Assembly (NCBI GenBank): GCA_028288705.1
Contig: JAQBNH010000007.1
Span: forward strand, 124,001 to 188,000
Reading direction: 5' to 3'
Length of the DNA stretch: 64,000 nucleotides
From: Ferruginibacter sp.
GTDB taxonomy: Bacteria > Bacteroidota > Bacteroidia > Chitinophagales > Chitinophagaceae
The first letter of the stretch is position 1; every line of letters starts with the position of its first letter. Under the pieces are notes generated by a model that saw only the letters and a list, made by a program, of their open reading frames with translations, ran no database searches and had not been told where the DNA came from. Shown piece by piece: positions 28,172-37,083 of the stretch. A program made the position numbers and the translations under genes.

Positions 28172-28195
28172 TGGCAAAAAAGAATGGTATCGCCC

Positions 28196-28217
28196 AGGCC
28201 CTCGCGGGCCTTTTTTT
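28196..28217 (+). terminator. Rho-independent terminator after the pirin gene
   Basis: Stem AGGCCC / GGGCCT with a TCGC loop, followed by seven T residues that overlap the stop codon of the convergent gene (28216). Confidence 0.85.
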
Positions 28218-28854
28218 ATGGGTAAATGTTTAACAGGATTGGTTTTTTCGAGTTGACGATATATCCTGTTAATTCCTGTAAAAATGCGGGGGAAACTGTA
28301 GGGCAACCCTGGCTGCGACAAATACCATCCGGATCAACTTCTTCATCGGGTACACAACTATGCGCGTGCAACACAACGAAACGTTTAAAGGCGTTGCTGT
28401 TGCCCTGGTCCAATCCATGTAATTTAAATGCAAGTCCGAACTTCCCGGTGTAAGGAGCGCCGATCCTGTATTTGCCGGGTGAACTGCAGTTGCTTCCGGG
28501 CTCATTGGAAAATTGGATAGTTCTGTCAGCGGCATTGCCTTGGCCATGCGTGACTAAACCTATCTGCTCAATCGTATCTTTTGCCATATTGTAAATGAAA
28601 AACCGCTTCTTTCCGGAAGGAACCTGCATATCAATCATAAAAAAAATATCCGTGTTGTAATCATTTGCCATTGCAAATTCGCGAAGCTGTGCTGCTCTTG
28701 GTTTTAATTGCTCAACAGACCGATCTGTTGATGGTTTCTCTGCACGGCTATTTGTATGGGTGACATTTGGGAACCGGCTTTCGTTTGATGAAACAGATTG
28801 GAAGCAACAATAACAGGCGGCAGAAACGAAGAAAAGGGCAAATAACAATTTCAT
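28216..28854 (-). CDS. Murein L,D-transpeptidase catalytic-domain family protein
   Basis: Exported protein of 212 residues from ATG at 28854, which gives a hydrophobic signal segment (LLFALFFVSAACYCCF); the frame extends 16 codons further. The catalytic domain resembles the YkuD_2 family: FFMIDMQVPSGKKRFFIYN, the histidine block VVLHAHSCVP and the nucleophile motif CRSQGCPTVS. It probably forms or exchanges 3-3 links, or attaches proteins to peptidoglycan, in the periplasm. The spacing of cysteines near the membrane segment does not give a clear lipobox. Confidence 0.85.
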   Translation of the reverse strand: MKLLFALFFVSAACYCCFQSVSSNESRFPNVTHTNSRAEKPSTDRSVEQLKPRAAQLREFAMANDYNTDIFFMIDMQVPSGKKRFFIYNMAKDTIEQIGLVTHGQGNAADRTIQFSNEPGSNCSSPGKYRIGAPYTGKFGLAFKLHGLDQGNSNAFKRFVVLHAHSCVPDEEVDPDGICRSQGCPTVSPAFLQELTGYIVNSKKPILLNIYP

Positions 28855-28902
28855 GTGATGATTTGGAAAGAGATGCGCCCGGTTTAATATTCCATAACCC
28901 AT

Positions 28903-28926
28903 AAAAAAACCTTCCGGGGAAGGTTT
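28903..28926 (-). terminator. Rho-independent terminator after dxs
   Basis: Stem AAACCTTC / GAAGGTTT (28907-28926) followed on the minus strand by seven T residues (28903-28909). It lies 28 bases beyond the dxs stop. Confidence 0.85.
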
Positions 28927-28953
28927 AAAAGATCAAATTAAAATCTAATTTTT

Positions 28954-30876
28954 TTACAAAGCGGCTACGCTAACGTTGGCCATTGCACGTAAGGTTTCCG
29001 CAATTGAATTTGCATCAATACCGATCTCCTCATATAATTCTTTTGGGGTGCCGTGTTCTACCAGCCTGTCGGGAATACCCATAATTTTCACATCAGCCTT
29101 ATAGCCATGTTCATTCATGAATTCCAATACGGCGGTGCCAAAACCTCCCACAACTGTTCCGTCTTCGATCGTGATGATTTTATGATATTTCTGAAAAACT
29201 TCGTGTAATAATTCCTCATCTATGGGTTTCACAAAACGCATGTCATAATGCGCCGGGTTGATGCCTTCTGCCCGAACGTCACGGATCGCAGTTGCAGCAA
29301 AATTACCCGGGTGACCAAAGCTCAGGATCGCGATGCCTTCCCCATCTTTGAGTTTTCTTCCTTTGCCAATTTCAATTTCTTCGAAAGGCGTGCGCCATTC
29401 CGGCATGACTCCTTCGCCGCGCGGGTAGCGGATAACGAAAGGATTTTTTGTAGACTCAAGCTGCGAAGTATACATCAGGTTGCGCAATTCTTTTTCGTTC
29501 ATCGGCGCGCTGATGATCATATGCGGTATGCAACGCATGTACGCGATATCGTAGCAGCCATGGTGCGTTGGGCCATCTTCTCCCACTAAACCGGCACGGT
29601 CCAGGCAAAATACAACAGGCAATTTCTGGATCGCCACATCATGGATCACCATATCGTAAGCCCGCTGCATAAACGAAGAATAAATATTGCAAAAAACGCG
29701 CATACCCTGCGTTGCCAGGCCGGCACTTAAGGTTACCGCATGTTGTTCGCAAATGCCGACATCGAATGCACGATCGGGCATTTTATCCATCATGAATTTT
29801 AAGGAAGAACCGCTCGGCATTGCGGGCGTAATGCCCATGATCCTGCTGTTCTTTTCTGCCAGTTCGATCATCGTTAATCCGAATACATCCTGGTATTTTG
29901 GGGGCTGTGGAATATCGTAGGCTTTCTTCCTGATCTCTCCAGTTACCTTATCAAACAGGCCGGGCGCATGCCATTTGGTCTGATCTTTTTCTGCCAGTTC
30001 ATAACCTTTACCCTTCACCGTTTTAATGTGAAGAATCTTTGGCCCAGGGATATCCTTTAAATCATTTAATGTATCGATCAGCTTACCTACGTTATGACCG
30101 TCTATAGGCCCGAAATAACGCAGATTTAAAGCCTCAAATAAATTCGCACTGCTGCTCACCATACCTTTCAACCCATCGGTTAATTTCTGCGCCATAGAAC
30201 GGGAGAATGTTTTACCTACAGGCAATTTCCCCAACAGTTTCCATACGTCATCCTTCACTTTATTGTAAGTGTGTGATGTGGTAATATCCGTTAGATATTC
30301 TTTTAATGCTCCAACATTGGGATCGATGCTCATGCAATTATCGTTGAGGATAATGATGACGTTGCTATTGGCTGCGCCCGCATGATTCATCGCTTCAAAC
30401 GCAAGTCCTGCAGTCATCGCACCATCGCCAATAACAGCAATATGCTGGCGGTCTTTCTCCCCTTTATAATGACTGGCCATGGCCATTCCTAAAGCAGCAC
30501 TGATGGAAGTAGAGGAATGCCCAACGCCAAACGTATCGTATTCGCTCTCGCTTCTTTTTGGGAAACCACTCAGGCCATGGTATTTCCTGTTGGTTGGAAA
30601 TACATCGCGGCGGCCGGTTAGGATCTTATGCCCGTATGCCTGGTGGCCCACATCCCAAACGAGCTGATCATAGGGGGTATTAAACACATAATGCAAGGCT
30701 ACGCTTAATTCTACCACACCTAGGCTGGCGCCGAAATGCCCGCCATAAACACTCACCACATCAATGATATACTGGCGCAGTTCTTCTGACACCTGTAACA
30801 TCTGGTCTTTGTTGAGTTTCTTTAAATCGGCTGGACTATTAATTTCCTGGAGCAGCAGGCCGGGTTTTATTTCCAT
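28954..30876 (-). CDS. dxs: 1-deoxy-D-xylulose-5-phosphate synthase
   Basis: Thiamine-diphosphate enzyme that condenses pyruvate and glyceraldehyde 3-phosphate, the first step of the MEP isoprenoid pathway. It has GGHFGASLGVVELSVALHYVF, the ThDP/Mg motif AVIGDGAMTAGLAFEAMNHAG with NDNCMSIDPN, and in the pyrimidine domain CEQHAVTLSAGLA, DRAGLVGEDGPTHHG and MRFVKPIDEEL. Length 640 residues, full. Another MEP gene (ispG) lies at 59137, so the organism uses this pathway. Confidence 0.98.
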   Translation of the reverse strand: MEIKPGLLLQEINSPADLKKLNKDQMLQVSEELRQYIIDVVSVYGGHFGASLGVVELSVALHYVFNTPYDQLVWDVGHQAYGHKILTGRRDVFPTNRKYHGLSGFPKRSESEYDTFGVGHSSTSISAALGMAMASHYKGEKDRQHIAVIGDGAMTAGLAFEAMNHAGAANSNVIIILNDNCMSIDPNVGALKEYLTDITTSHTYNKVKDDVWKLLGKLPVGKTFSRSMAQKLTDGLKGMVSSSANLFEALNLRYFGPIDGHNVGKLIDTLNDLKDIPGPKILHIKTVKGKGYELAEKDQTKWHAPGLFDKVTGEIRKKAYDIPQPPKYQDVFGLTMIELAEKNSRIMGITPAMPSGSSLKFMMDKMPDRAFDVGICEQHAVTLSAGLATQGMRVFCNIYSSFMQRAYDMVIHDVAIQKLPVVFCLDRAGLVGEDGPTHHGCYDIAYMRCIPHMIISAPMNEKELRNLMYTSQLESTKNPFVIRYPRGEGVMPEWRTPFEEIEIGKGRKLKDGEGIAILSFGHPGNFAATAIRDVRAEGINPAHYDMRFVKPIDEELLHEVFQKYHKIITIEDGTVVGGFGTAVLEFMNEHGYKADVKIMGIPDRLVEHGTPKELYEEIGIDANSIAETLRAMANVSVAAL

Positions 30877-30973
30877 CTTTGAAGAGTATTAACTTATATG
30901 TAAAAATACAGCTTTAGCTGGCTTTACGAAGGTTTTTGCTACTGTTTAACGTTCACTCCCTGAAATTGTTTCG

Positions 30974-31714
30974 CTAAGATGTGGATTCCTTAGACGCGGC
31001 CAGATACCGGTTCAACTTTAAGAGCAGGTCTGGATTTGCGCCGTTACGAAGAAATTTGTCTGCTTCGCCTGGTTTACAAACACCAGGATAATCGCCCTGC
31101 CAGTTACCAATATCGAGAATAACCTGGAAATGCAAGTGTGGGGGCCAATGGCCATTTTCTTCCGGTGGACCAAAATGCGCAAATGTTTCGCCACGCGTAA
31201 TAAATTGTCCGACGCGGATACCCTGGAGATCAGCTAAGGAAAGATGACCGTATAAGGTATAAAAATTGACGGTTTCCAGTTGATGCTGCAAAATGATCGT
31301 AGCGCCATAATCACCGAAATGGTCATTGAATGCGAAACTGTGGATCATGCCGCCGATCACAGCAGAAACAGGCGTACCGGCTGGTGCCCAGATGTCGGTA
31401 CCTAGATGAAAACTGCGCGGTTCATCTTTAGACAAATGGTTATCTGACAGGTTTTGATCGAATAGTTCGCTGCGGCGATACATATCGCGGTTTTCCCTGT
31501 AACCACCAACCAGGTAACGAGCGTTTTCAGATGTCCGCTGCAGGTCTATCCAATCTGAAAAAACCGTCATGTCGTTGTAGATCGAAGAAGAAAACTGCGG
31601 ATTCGTTTTGGAAAGGTTAAGCGCAGCAAGGTTATCGCCGGCCGAGAAAGGCACAACGGGGAAAAAGTCATTGGCATTTCTTTCCAAGACCGCACTGATG
31701 TCAAGATCCTTCAT
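30974..31714 (-). CDS. M23-family metallopeptidase without visible signal peptide
   Basis: Peptidoglycan-type endopeptidase domain (246 residues). The zinc ligands are visible as H103-x-x-x-D107 (FHLGTDIW), H157 (YGHLS) and H193-x-H195 (PPHLHFQV), so the active site is complete. Unlike most M23 enzymes, the N-terminus (MKDLDISAVLERN) has no signal peptide or membrane helix, so it would be cytoplasmic or exported by an unusual route. It is upstream of dxs on the same strand. The -7 element lies almost at the start codon, so the transcript may be nearly leaderless. Confidence 0.85.
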   Translation of the reverse strand: MKDLDISAVLERNANDFFPVVPFSAGDNLAALNLSKTNPQFSSSIYNDMTVFSDWIDLQRTSENARYLVGGYRENRDMYRRSELFDQNLSDNHLSKDEPRSFHLGTDIWAPAGTPVSAVIGGMIHSFAFNDHFGDYGATIILQHQLETVNFYTLYGHLSLADLQGIRVGQFITRGETFAHFGPPEENGHWPPHLHFQVILDIGNWQGDYPGVCKPGEADKFLRNGANPDLLLKLNRYLAASKESTS

Positions 31715-31718
31715 GGCG

Positions 31719-31726
31719 CAAATTTA
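31719..31726 (-). promoter_or_regulatory. Candidate -7 element (TAAATTTG) next to the M23 start codon
   Basis: A full TAnnTTTG match on the minus strand, 4 bases before the ATG at 31714. Transcription from it would begin at about the start codon. No well-placed TTG is seen. Confidence 0.3.
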
Positions 31727-31763
31727 TCTATTTAAAACAGAACGGCGTATGGAACTTCAAGCA

Positions 31764-31790
31764 CAAAAAAGCCGGCGAAATTTCGCCGGC
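31764..31790 (-). terminator. Rho-independent terminator after leuS
   Basis: Perfect palindrome GCCGGCGAAATTTCGCCGGC (31771-31790), followed on the minus strand by TTTTTTG. It lies 21 bases after the leuS stop. Confidence 0.88.
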
Positions 31791-31811
31791 CTATAAATTT
31801 TAGTGCAGCAC

Positions 31812-34538
31812 TTAAATGACCACATTGAGCATTTTGCCTTTCACAAAAATGATCTTCTTCGGTGCCTTTCCTTCCAGCCATTTTTGTACGACTTCATTTT
31901 GCAACAGCAGGCTTTCTACTTCTTCCGGGCTCGCTTCAAGAGAAATATTCAGTGTTGTACGCAATTTTCCGTTGATGGAAACAGGATACTCTTTTGTTGA
32001 TTCAACCAGATATTTTTCTTCAAATGTTGGATAGGAAGCGTCCAGGATACTCCCCGGATTGCCCAATTGCGACCAAAGCTCTGCGGCGATATGCGGTGCG
32101 TAGGGAACCAGTAAGATCAGCAATTGTTCGAGGATTTGCTTCTTATGACACTTGGCATCTGCCAGTTCATTTACGCTGATCATAAATGCGCTCACCGCGG
32201 TATTAAATGAAAAGTTTTCTGTGTCGTAACTGATCTTTTTGATCGTCTTATGCAACAGTTTCCATTCAGCATCTGTGGGTGGTTCAACCGTCCAGATCTT
32301 TCCTTTAACCTCATCGTTAAACAAGCGCCACAGTTTGCGCAGGAAACGATGAACCCCTTCGATACCCTTTGTATCCCAGGGTTTGCTTTGTTCTACCGGG
32401 CCCAAAAACATTTCATACATCCGGAAAGTATCAGCACCGTATTTCGATACCAAATCATCCGGGTTTACCGTATTGTATTTTGATTTCGACATTTTTTCTG
32501 TCTCTATTCCACAGAAGTATTTTCCACCCTCCAAAATAAATTCAGCATCAGCAAACTCGCCGTTTTTCCATTTCCTGAAAGCTTCCATATCCAACTCTAC
32601 ACCGTCAACAAAATTTACATCTGCATGCAATTCGTTCGTTTCATACTGATCTTTCAGGCCGGCAGATACAAACTGATTTGTTCCCTGCACGCGGTATACA
32701 AACCTGCTGCTGCCCTGGATCATTCCCTGGTTTACAAGTTGCTTAAACGGTTCATCAAACCCGATCAAACCCAGGTCGAACAATACTTTCGTCCACATAC
32801 GGCTGTACAACAAATGACCAACAGCATGTTCCGTTCCGCCGATATATACATCCACCTGTCCCCAGTAATCACTCACCTTCCTGTCGCAAAATGTTTCCTC
32901 ATTCTGCGGATCCATATACCGCAAAAAATACCAGGAAGAACCTGCATAACCGGGCATCGTGGAGGTTTCATATTTCTCCTCTACCCATTCATGGATATTG
33001 GCTAAAGGTCCTTCACCTTCCGGGCCCGGACCATACTTTTCTACATAAGGCAATTGCAGCGGCAGGTCGGCTGCAGATAAGGCAATGGCTACTCCGTCTT
33101 CCCATTTGATCGGGAATGGCTCGCCCCAATAACGCTGGCGGCTGAACCCGGCGTCACGCATGCGATAATTCACTTTGCGTTTACCGATGCCGTCTTGCTC
33201 AATTTTATTGATCGCAATACCAATGGCATCTTTCATCTGCAAACCATTTAAAAAACCGGAGTTCTCCAACACGGCTTCTTTGGTGGCATTGGCTTCGTTG
33301 CCATTGAAATGTTGGCCGATGATGTTCGTAACCGGAATATTAAAATGTTGCGCAAAAGAGAAATCTCGCTGGTCGCCGCAAGGCACCGCCATGATCGCGC
33401 CCGTGCCGTAACCTGCCAACACATATTCCGCGATCCAGATCGGGATCTGTTTCCCGTTAAAAGGATTGATGGCATAAGCGCCCGTAAAGCAACCTGTCAC
33501 CTGCTTCACTTCTGCCATCCGTTCGCGGTCACTGCGACTTTTTACGTATCCAAGATATTTAGCTACCGCTCCCAGTTGCTCTGCACTGGTAATGTCTTTT
33601 ACCAATTGATGTTCGGGCGCCAGCACTAAAAAATCAACTCCAAAAATGGTATCGGGGCGTGTTGTATAAACCCGGATTTTCTCATCCTTTCCCTCAACCG
33701 CGAATTCCATTTCCGCGCCTTCGCTCTTGCCGATCCAGTTCTTCTGCATCTCCTTCATCGCCTCGCTGAAATTCACGGTATCTAAGCCTGCCAACAGGCG
33801 ATCGGCATATTTTGTAATACGTAAATACCATTGCCGCATTTTCTTTTTGATCACCGGATGTCCGCCACGCTCACTCACACCATTCACAACCTCATCATTT
33901 GCCAGCACCGTTCCCAATGCCTCGCACCAATTCACTTCGCCGTAAGCAGAAAAAGCGAGGCGGCGTTTCATCAGCCATTCCGCTTTTGTTTTTGCATCAA
34001 ACGCATTCCATTCTTCGGCTGAAAAATCCTTACTGCCGCTGGTTTCATATTTTTTTACCAGGTCGGTAACAGGCCTGGCCTTCTGTTGTGTATTGCAGAA
34101 ATAACTGTTGAACAATTGCAAAAAAATCCATTGGGTCCATTTGTAATATTGGGGATCGCTGGTGCGGATCTCGCGGCTCCAGTCATAGCAAAAGCCGATC
34201 TTATCCAACTGGCTTTTAAAATTGCCGATATTTTCTTCTGTTGTTTTTGCCGGATGCTGACCGGTCTCGATCGCATATTGTTCTGCCGGTAAACCAAAAC
34301 TATCAAAGCCCATCGGGTGCAGTACATTAAAGCCCTGCAGCCGTTTGTAGCGGCTGAAAATATCACTGGCAATATAACCCAGCGGATGACCAACATGCAA
34401 CCCCGCACCACTCGGGTAAGGAAACATATCGAGCACATAAAATTTTGGCTTCTCCGAAATATTCGGCACCTGGTATGCTTTATCTGCCTTCCATCGTGCT
34501 TGCCATTTCTGTTCTATCTCCTTGAATTGATACTCCAT
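31812..34538 (-). CDS. leuS: Leucyl-tRNA synthetase
   Basis: Class I aminoacyl-tRNA synthetase charging tRNA-Leu. It has the HIGH-type motif H48-V-G-H51 in YPSGAGLHVGHPLGY, an editing domain (TTRPDTIFGVDFLVLAPEH, then AIMAVPCGDQRDFSFA) and, late in the sequence, the catalytic loop EKMSKSKYNTVNPDD. The C-terminal anticodon-binding part has LLVPYAPHIAAELW. 908 residues, within the usual range for Bacteroidota. Confidence 0.98.
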   Translation of the reverse strand: MEYQFKEIEQKWQARWKADKAYQVPNISEKPKFYVLDMFPYPSGAGLHVGHPLGYIASDIFSRYKRLQGFNVLHPMGFDSFGLPAEQYAIETGQHPAKTTEENIGNFKSQLDKIGFCYDWSREIRTSDPQYYKWTQWIFLQLFNSYFCNTQQKARPVTDLVKKYETSGSKDFSAEEWNAFDAKTKAEWLMKRRLAFSAYGEVNWCEALGTVLANDEVVNGVSERGGHPVIKKKMRQWYLRITKYADRLLAGLDTVNFSEAMKEMQKNWIGKSEGAEMEFAVEGKDEKIRVYTTRPDTIFGVDFLVLAPEHQLVKDITSAEQLGAVAKYLGYVKSRSDRERMAEVKQVTGCFTGAYAINPFNGKQIPIWIAEYVLAGYGTGAIMAVPCGDQRDFSFAQHFNIPVTNIIGQHFNGNEANATKEAVLENSGFLNGLQMKDAIGIAINKIEQDGIGKRKVNYRMRDAGFSRQRYWGEPFPIKWEDGVAIALSAADLPLQLPYVEKYGPGPEGEGPLANIHEWVEEKYETSTMPGYAGSSWYFLRYMDPQNEETFCDRKVSDYWGQVDVYIGGTEHAVGHLLYSRMWTKVLFDLGLIGFDEPFKQLVNQGMIQGSSRFVYRVQGTNQFVSAGLKDQYETNELHADVNFVDGVELDMEAFRKWKNGEFADAEFILEGGKYFCGIETEKMSKSKYNTVNPDDLVSKYGADTFRMYEMFLGPVEQSKPWDTKGIEGVHRFLRKLWRLFNDEVKGKIWTVEPPTDAEWKLLHKTIKKISYDTENFSFNTAVSAFMISVNELADAKCHKKQILEQLLILLVPYAPHIAAELWSQLGNPGSILDASYPTFEEKYLVESTKEYPVSINGKLRTTLNISLEASPEEVESLLLQNEVVQKWLEGKAPKKIIFVKGKMLNVVI

Positions 34539-34948
34539 TATACGTTCGCTTGTTTTAAAAAAATTATCTACTCCGCTGCGTAAAACTTTTCGGTTACAGC
34601 AGCACCGCAGGCTTGTACGGTTGCTCCTTGTTGATCAAATACTCCGGAAAGAAAATTGATTTTAACAAATAAATAAGCCACAGCGCTGCTACATAAAAAA
34701 TATATTTGGCAGGACAATCGTTTTTTAGCAGTTGTCAAAAATAAAACAAACAACCTAAAAACCTCTATTTTTGCGGCTGTTTGACAGAACTCGTGATGAA
34801 GATTGTTCCAGCTGAGTTTTTATTTCTTGCAGAAAGGCTGCCGGATAGCAGCGCAAAGCCCGCGCAGCCGTTTGCAGCAATGAGCCGGAACAGTTGCCGA
34901 GTATAGAACAAAAGCTGACAACCCAAATAATCAAAAGCAGAATTAGTT
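34539..34948. other. 410-base divergent intergenic region, leuS / ftsX
   Basis: No convincing gene. Two short minus-strand ORFs (61 and 70 codons) have no recognisable features and are rejected. The region must hold the promoters of both flanking genes. TAnnTTTG matches occur at 34701-34708 (TATATTTG, plus), 34766-34773 (TATTTTTG, plus) and 34736-34743 (TATTTTTG, minus), none with a well-spaced TTG. The ftsX leader would be 170 bases or more. No tRNA or riboswitch fold was seen. Confidence 0.5.
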
Positions 34949-35827
34949 ATGGCCCAATTCGGAAAAGCATCCAGCAAAAAAGGAAAACCATCTTACACGA
35001 ATGCCATTGTAGGTGTCGCCCTTGTGCTGTTCCTGTTCGGTATTGTTGGGTGGTTCTTTTTAAACCTGCGTAAAACCGGGGATTATTTTAAAGAAAGCAT
35101 CCAGGTACATACTTATTTAAACCGGGATGCCCCGAAGACGAAAATCGACAGCCTCAAAAATTACATCAGTTCGATTCCTTATGCGAACCGCGTTGAATAT
35201 GTAACGCAGGAAAAAGCTGCCCAAAAATGGAACGCGGAAAACGATACTACCTGGAAACAATTTTTGAGCAACAACCCTTTGCCGGAAAGTATTGATTTTT
35301 ATGTGAAGGCAGATTACGTGGAAAAAGACAGTCTCGCGATCCTGGCAGCCAATTTACAAACCGCTTACCCGGGCGTGATCTCTGAGTTCCAGTTTCCGTC
35401 AGATACAGTAGCCAAAGTAAGCAGCTATGTAAAAACAGCAGCACTGATATTCCTGATCGCAGCGTTGTTACTCACTATTTTAGTGGTGTTTTCCATCGAT
35501 AATACCATACGGCTCGACATGTATAGTAATCGCTTCCTGATAAAGACGATGCAAATGGTAGGCGCCACCCGCTGGTTTATTGCCAAACCGATCAATCAAC
35601 GCGCGGTGATCAATGGCATCATTGCTTCTTTAATGGCAATTGCGGCTATTTGGGGAACGGTGTTACTAATCGAAAACTTCATCCCCGATTTCAAACTGCT
35701 GCATGATAACACAGGATTGTTCATCCTGTTTGCCATCATCCTGGTGTTAGGCGTGGCCATCACGTTGGTGAGTACGCATCGCTCTGTAATTAAGTACCTA
35801 AGGATGAAACTGGACGACCTCTATTAA
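34949..35827 (+). CDS. ftsX: Cell division ABC-type permease FtsX
   Basis: Membrane partner of FtsE; together they activate septal murein hydrolases. It has 292 residues with a cytoplasmic N-terminus and TM1 (about residues 24-44), then a periplasmic domain (SIQVHTYLNRDAP, VEYVTQEKAAQKW). Three C-terminal helices follow, with the FtsX signature NTIRLDMYSNRFLIKTMQMVGAT in pieces over residues 184-206. ftsE is not adjacent. The order ftsX - DUF3098 - uppP is common in Bacteroidota. Confidence 0.95.
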   Translation: MAQFGKASSKKGKPSYTNAIVGVALVLFLFGIVGWFFLNLRKTGDYFKESIQVHTYLNRDAPKTKIDSLKNYISSIPYANRVEYVTQEKAAQKWNAENDTTWKQFLSNNPLPESIDFYVKADYVEKDSLAILAANLQTAYPGVISEFQFPSDTVAKVSSYVKTAALIFLIAALLLTILVVFSIDNTIRLDMYSNRFLIKTMQMVGATRWFIAKPINQRAVINGIIASLMAIAAIWGTVLLIENFIPDFKLLHDNTGLFILFAIILVLGVAITLVSTHRSVIKYLRMKLDDLY

Positions 35828-35871
35828 TGAAAACTGGAATTTGTTTTATATTGCAGCTTTAAATAACGAAC

Positions 35872-36153
35872 ATGATCAAAGAGAAAAAAGAAGTAAAAGA
35901 ATATGTGAAGCAGGCGGAGGTTACGAAAATCAGCCTGTTCGGAAAAGAAAATTATACCTGGATGCTGATCGGGCTCGCCGTTCTGGCTTTAGGCTTCTTC
36001 CTCATGTCGGGCGGAAAGAGCAGCAATCCAAATGAGTTTGATCCTAAAGAAGTGTACAGTGTCACACGTATTACAGTTGCGCCGTTATTGATTGTTGCCG
36101 GTTTTATCATCGAGATCATCGCGATCATGAAGGAGCCCAAAAAAACTATTTAA
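35872..36153 (+). CDS. DUF3098 family membrane protein
   Basis: 93 residues with a charged N-terminus and two transmembrane helices (about residues 29-45, WMLIGLAVLALGFFLMSGG, and 66-85, APLLIVAGFIIEIIAIM). The linker SNPNEFDPKEVYSVTRITVAP is the conserved family core (given here over two short stretches, FDPKEVYS and RITVAP). DUF3098 genes are found almost only between ftsX and uppP in Bacteroidota. That suggests a role in division or undecaprenyl-phosphate recycling, but no function is established that I know of. Confidence 0.9.
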   Translation: MIKEKKEVKEYVKQAEVTKISLFGKENYTWMLIGLAVLALGFFLMSGGKSSNPNEFDPKEVYSVTRITVAPLLIVAGFIIEIIAIMKEPKKTI

Positions 36154-36178
36154 CCGCATTCCACAAATAAATTGAATT

Positions 36179-36202
36179 ACGCTGTATGTTACAGCGTTTT
36201 TT
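36179..36202 (+). terminator. Rho-independent terminator between DUF3098 and uppP
   Basis: Stem ACGCTGTA / TACAGCGT with a TGT loop, followed by TTTTTTATTT. It ends the ftsX-DUF3098 transcript 25 bases after the DUF3098 stop. uppP, whose ATG is 36 bases further on, would depend on read-through or its own promoter. Confidence 0.85.
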
Positions 36203-36237
36203 ATTTGCCCCTGTTTTTATCACCATCAACTGTTTCC

Positions 36238-37032
36238 ATGGATATTATTCAAAGTATCATCATCGCTATTGTAGAAGGGCTGACAGAATTTTTGCCTGTT
36301 TCGTCTACCGGGCATATGATCATTGCCGAAAAATTATTGCAGATCCCCGATAATGAATTCACCAAAATGTTTACGGTGGCCATACAACTGGGCGCCATCC
36401 TGGCCGTAGTGGTATTGTACTGGAAGAAATTCTTTGATTTTAAAAACTGGCAATTCTATTTAAAGCTTATCGTAGGTGTGATCCCCGCGATCATTCTCGG
36501 ATTATTATTTTCTAAAAAAATTGACGCTTTGCTCGAAAGCACCACGACTGTAGCCGTAGCTTTATTGCTGGGTGGTATCGTGTTGTTGTTTATTGATAAG
36601 ATGTTTACCAGTCCGCGGATCCAATCAGAACGGCAGGTGAGTTTCACCAGTGCTTTGCTGATCGGTCTCTGGCAATGCCTGGCCATGGTTCCCGGAGTAA
36701 GCCGCAGCGCCGCATCAATCATTGGCGGAATGCAACAAAAACTTACGCGGAGTGCTGCCGCTGAATTTTCTTTTTTCCTGGCAGTTCCAACGATGCTCGC
36801 AGCAACAGGTTACAAACTCTATAAATATTATAAAGACGCGGGTGGCTTTAGTTCAGACGAAATCAAATTACTGGCGATCGGTAATGTTGTGGCTTTTGTT
36901 GTGGCATTGCTGGCGATCAAATTCTTTATCGGATTTTTAAAAAAACATGGCTTCCGCATTTGGGGAATTTACCGCATCATCCTCGGTGTCCTCCTGCTGA
37001 TTCTTCTATATACTGGTTATATCAAAAGCTAG
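36238..37032 (+). CDS. uppP: Undecaprenyl-diphosphatase UppP (BacA)
   Basis: Polytopic inner-membrane phosphatase that recycles undecaprenyl pyrophosphate to the phosphate carrier used by MraY. It has the family motifs [16 protein letters not shown] (residues 11-26) and [15 protein letters not shown] (catalytic serine/arginine). ATG at 36238 is chosen because the longer frame (from 36172) would start before the terminator hairpin and add a non-conserved N-terminus. 264 residues, the usual length. Confidence 0.96.
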   Translation: MDIIQSIIIAIVEGLTEFLPVSSTGHMIIAEKLLQIPDNEFTKMFTVAIQLGAILAVVVLYWKKFFDFKNWQFYLKLIVGVIPAIILGLLFSKKIDALLESTTTVAVALLLGGIVLLFIDKMFTSPRIQSERQVSFTSALLIGLWQCLAMVPGVSRSAASIIGGMQQKLTRSAAAEFSFFLAVPTMLAATGYKLYKYYKDAGGFSSDEIKLLAIGNVVAFVVALLAIKFFIGFLKKHGFRIWGIYRIILGVLLLILLYTGYIKS

Positions 37033-37083
37033 CATCCCGATAACTGTTAGAATTTTAGTATTTTCCCTACTTATACTTACACC

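Noticed and set aside
34565-34977. Short minus-strand ORFs in the leuS-ftsX gap
   Set aside because: 61 and 70 codons, no recognisable features, and they overlap the likely promoters of the flanking genes.
36172-36237. Longer N-terminus for uppP from the ATG at 36172
   Set aside because: It would begin before the terminator hairpin at 36179-36202 and adds residues not found in the family; the ATG at 36238 gives the normal start.
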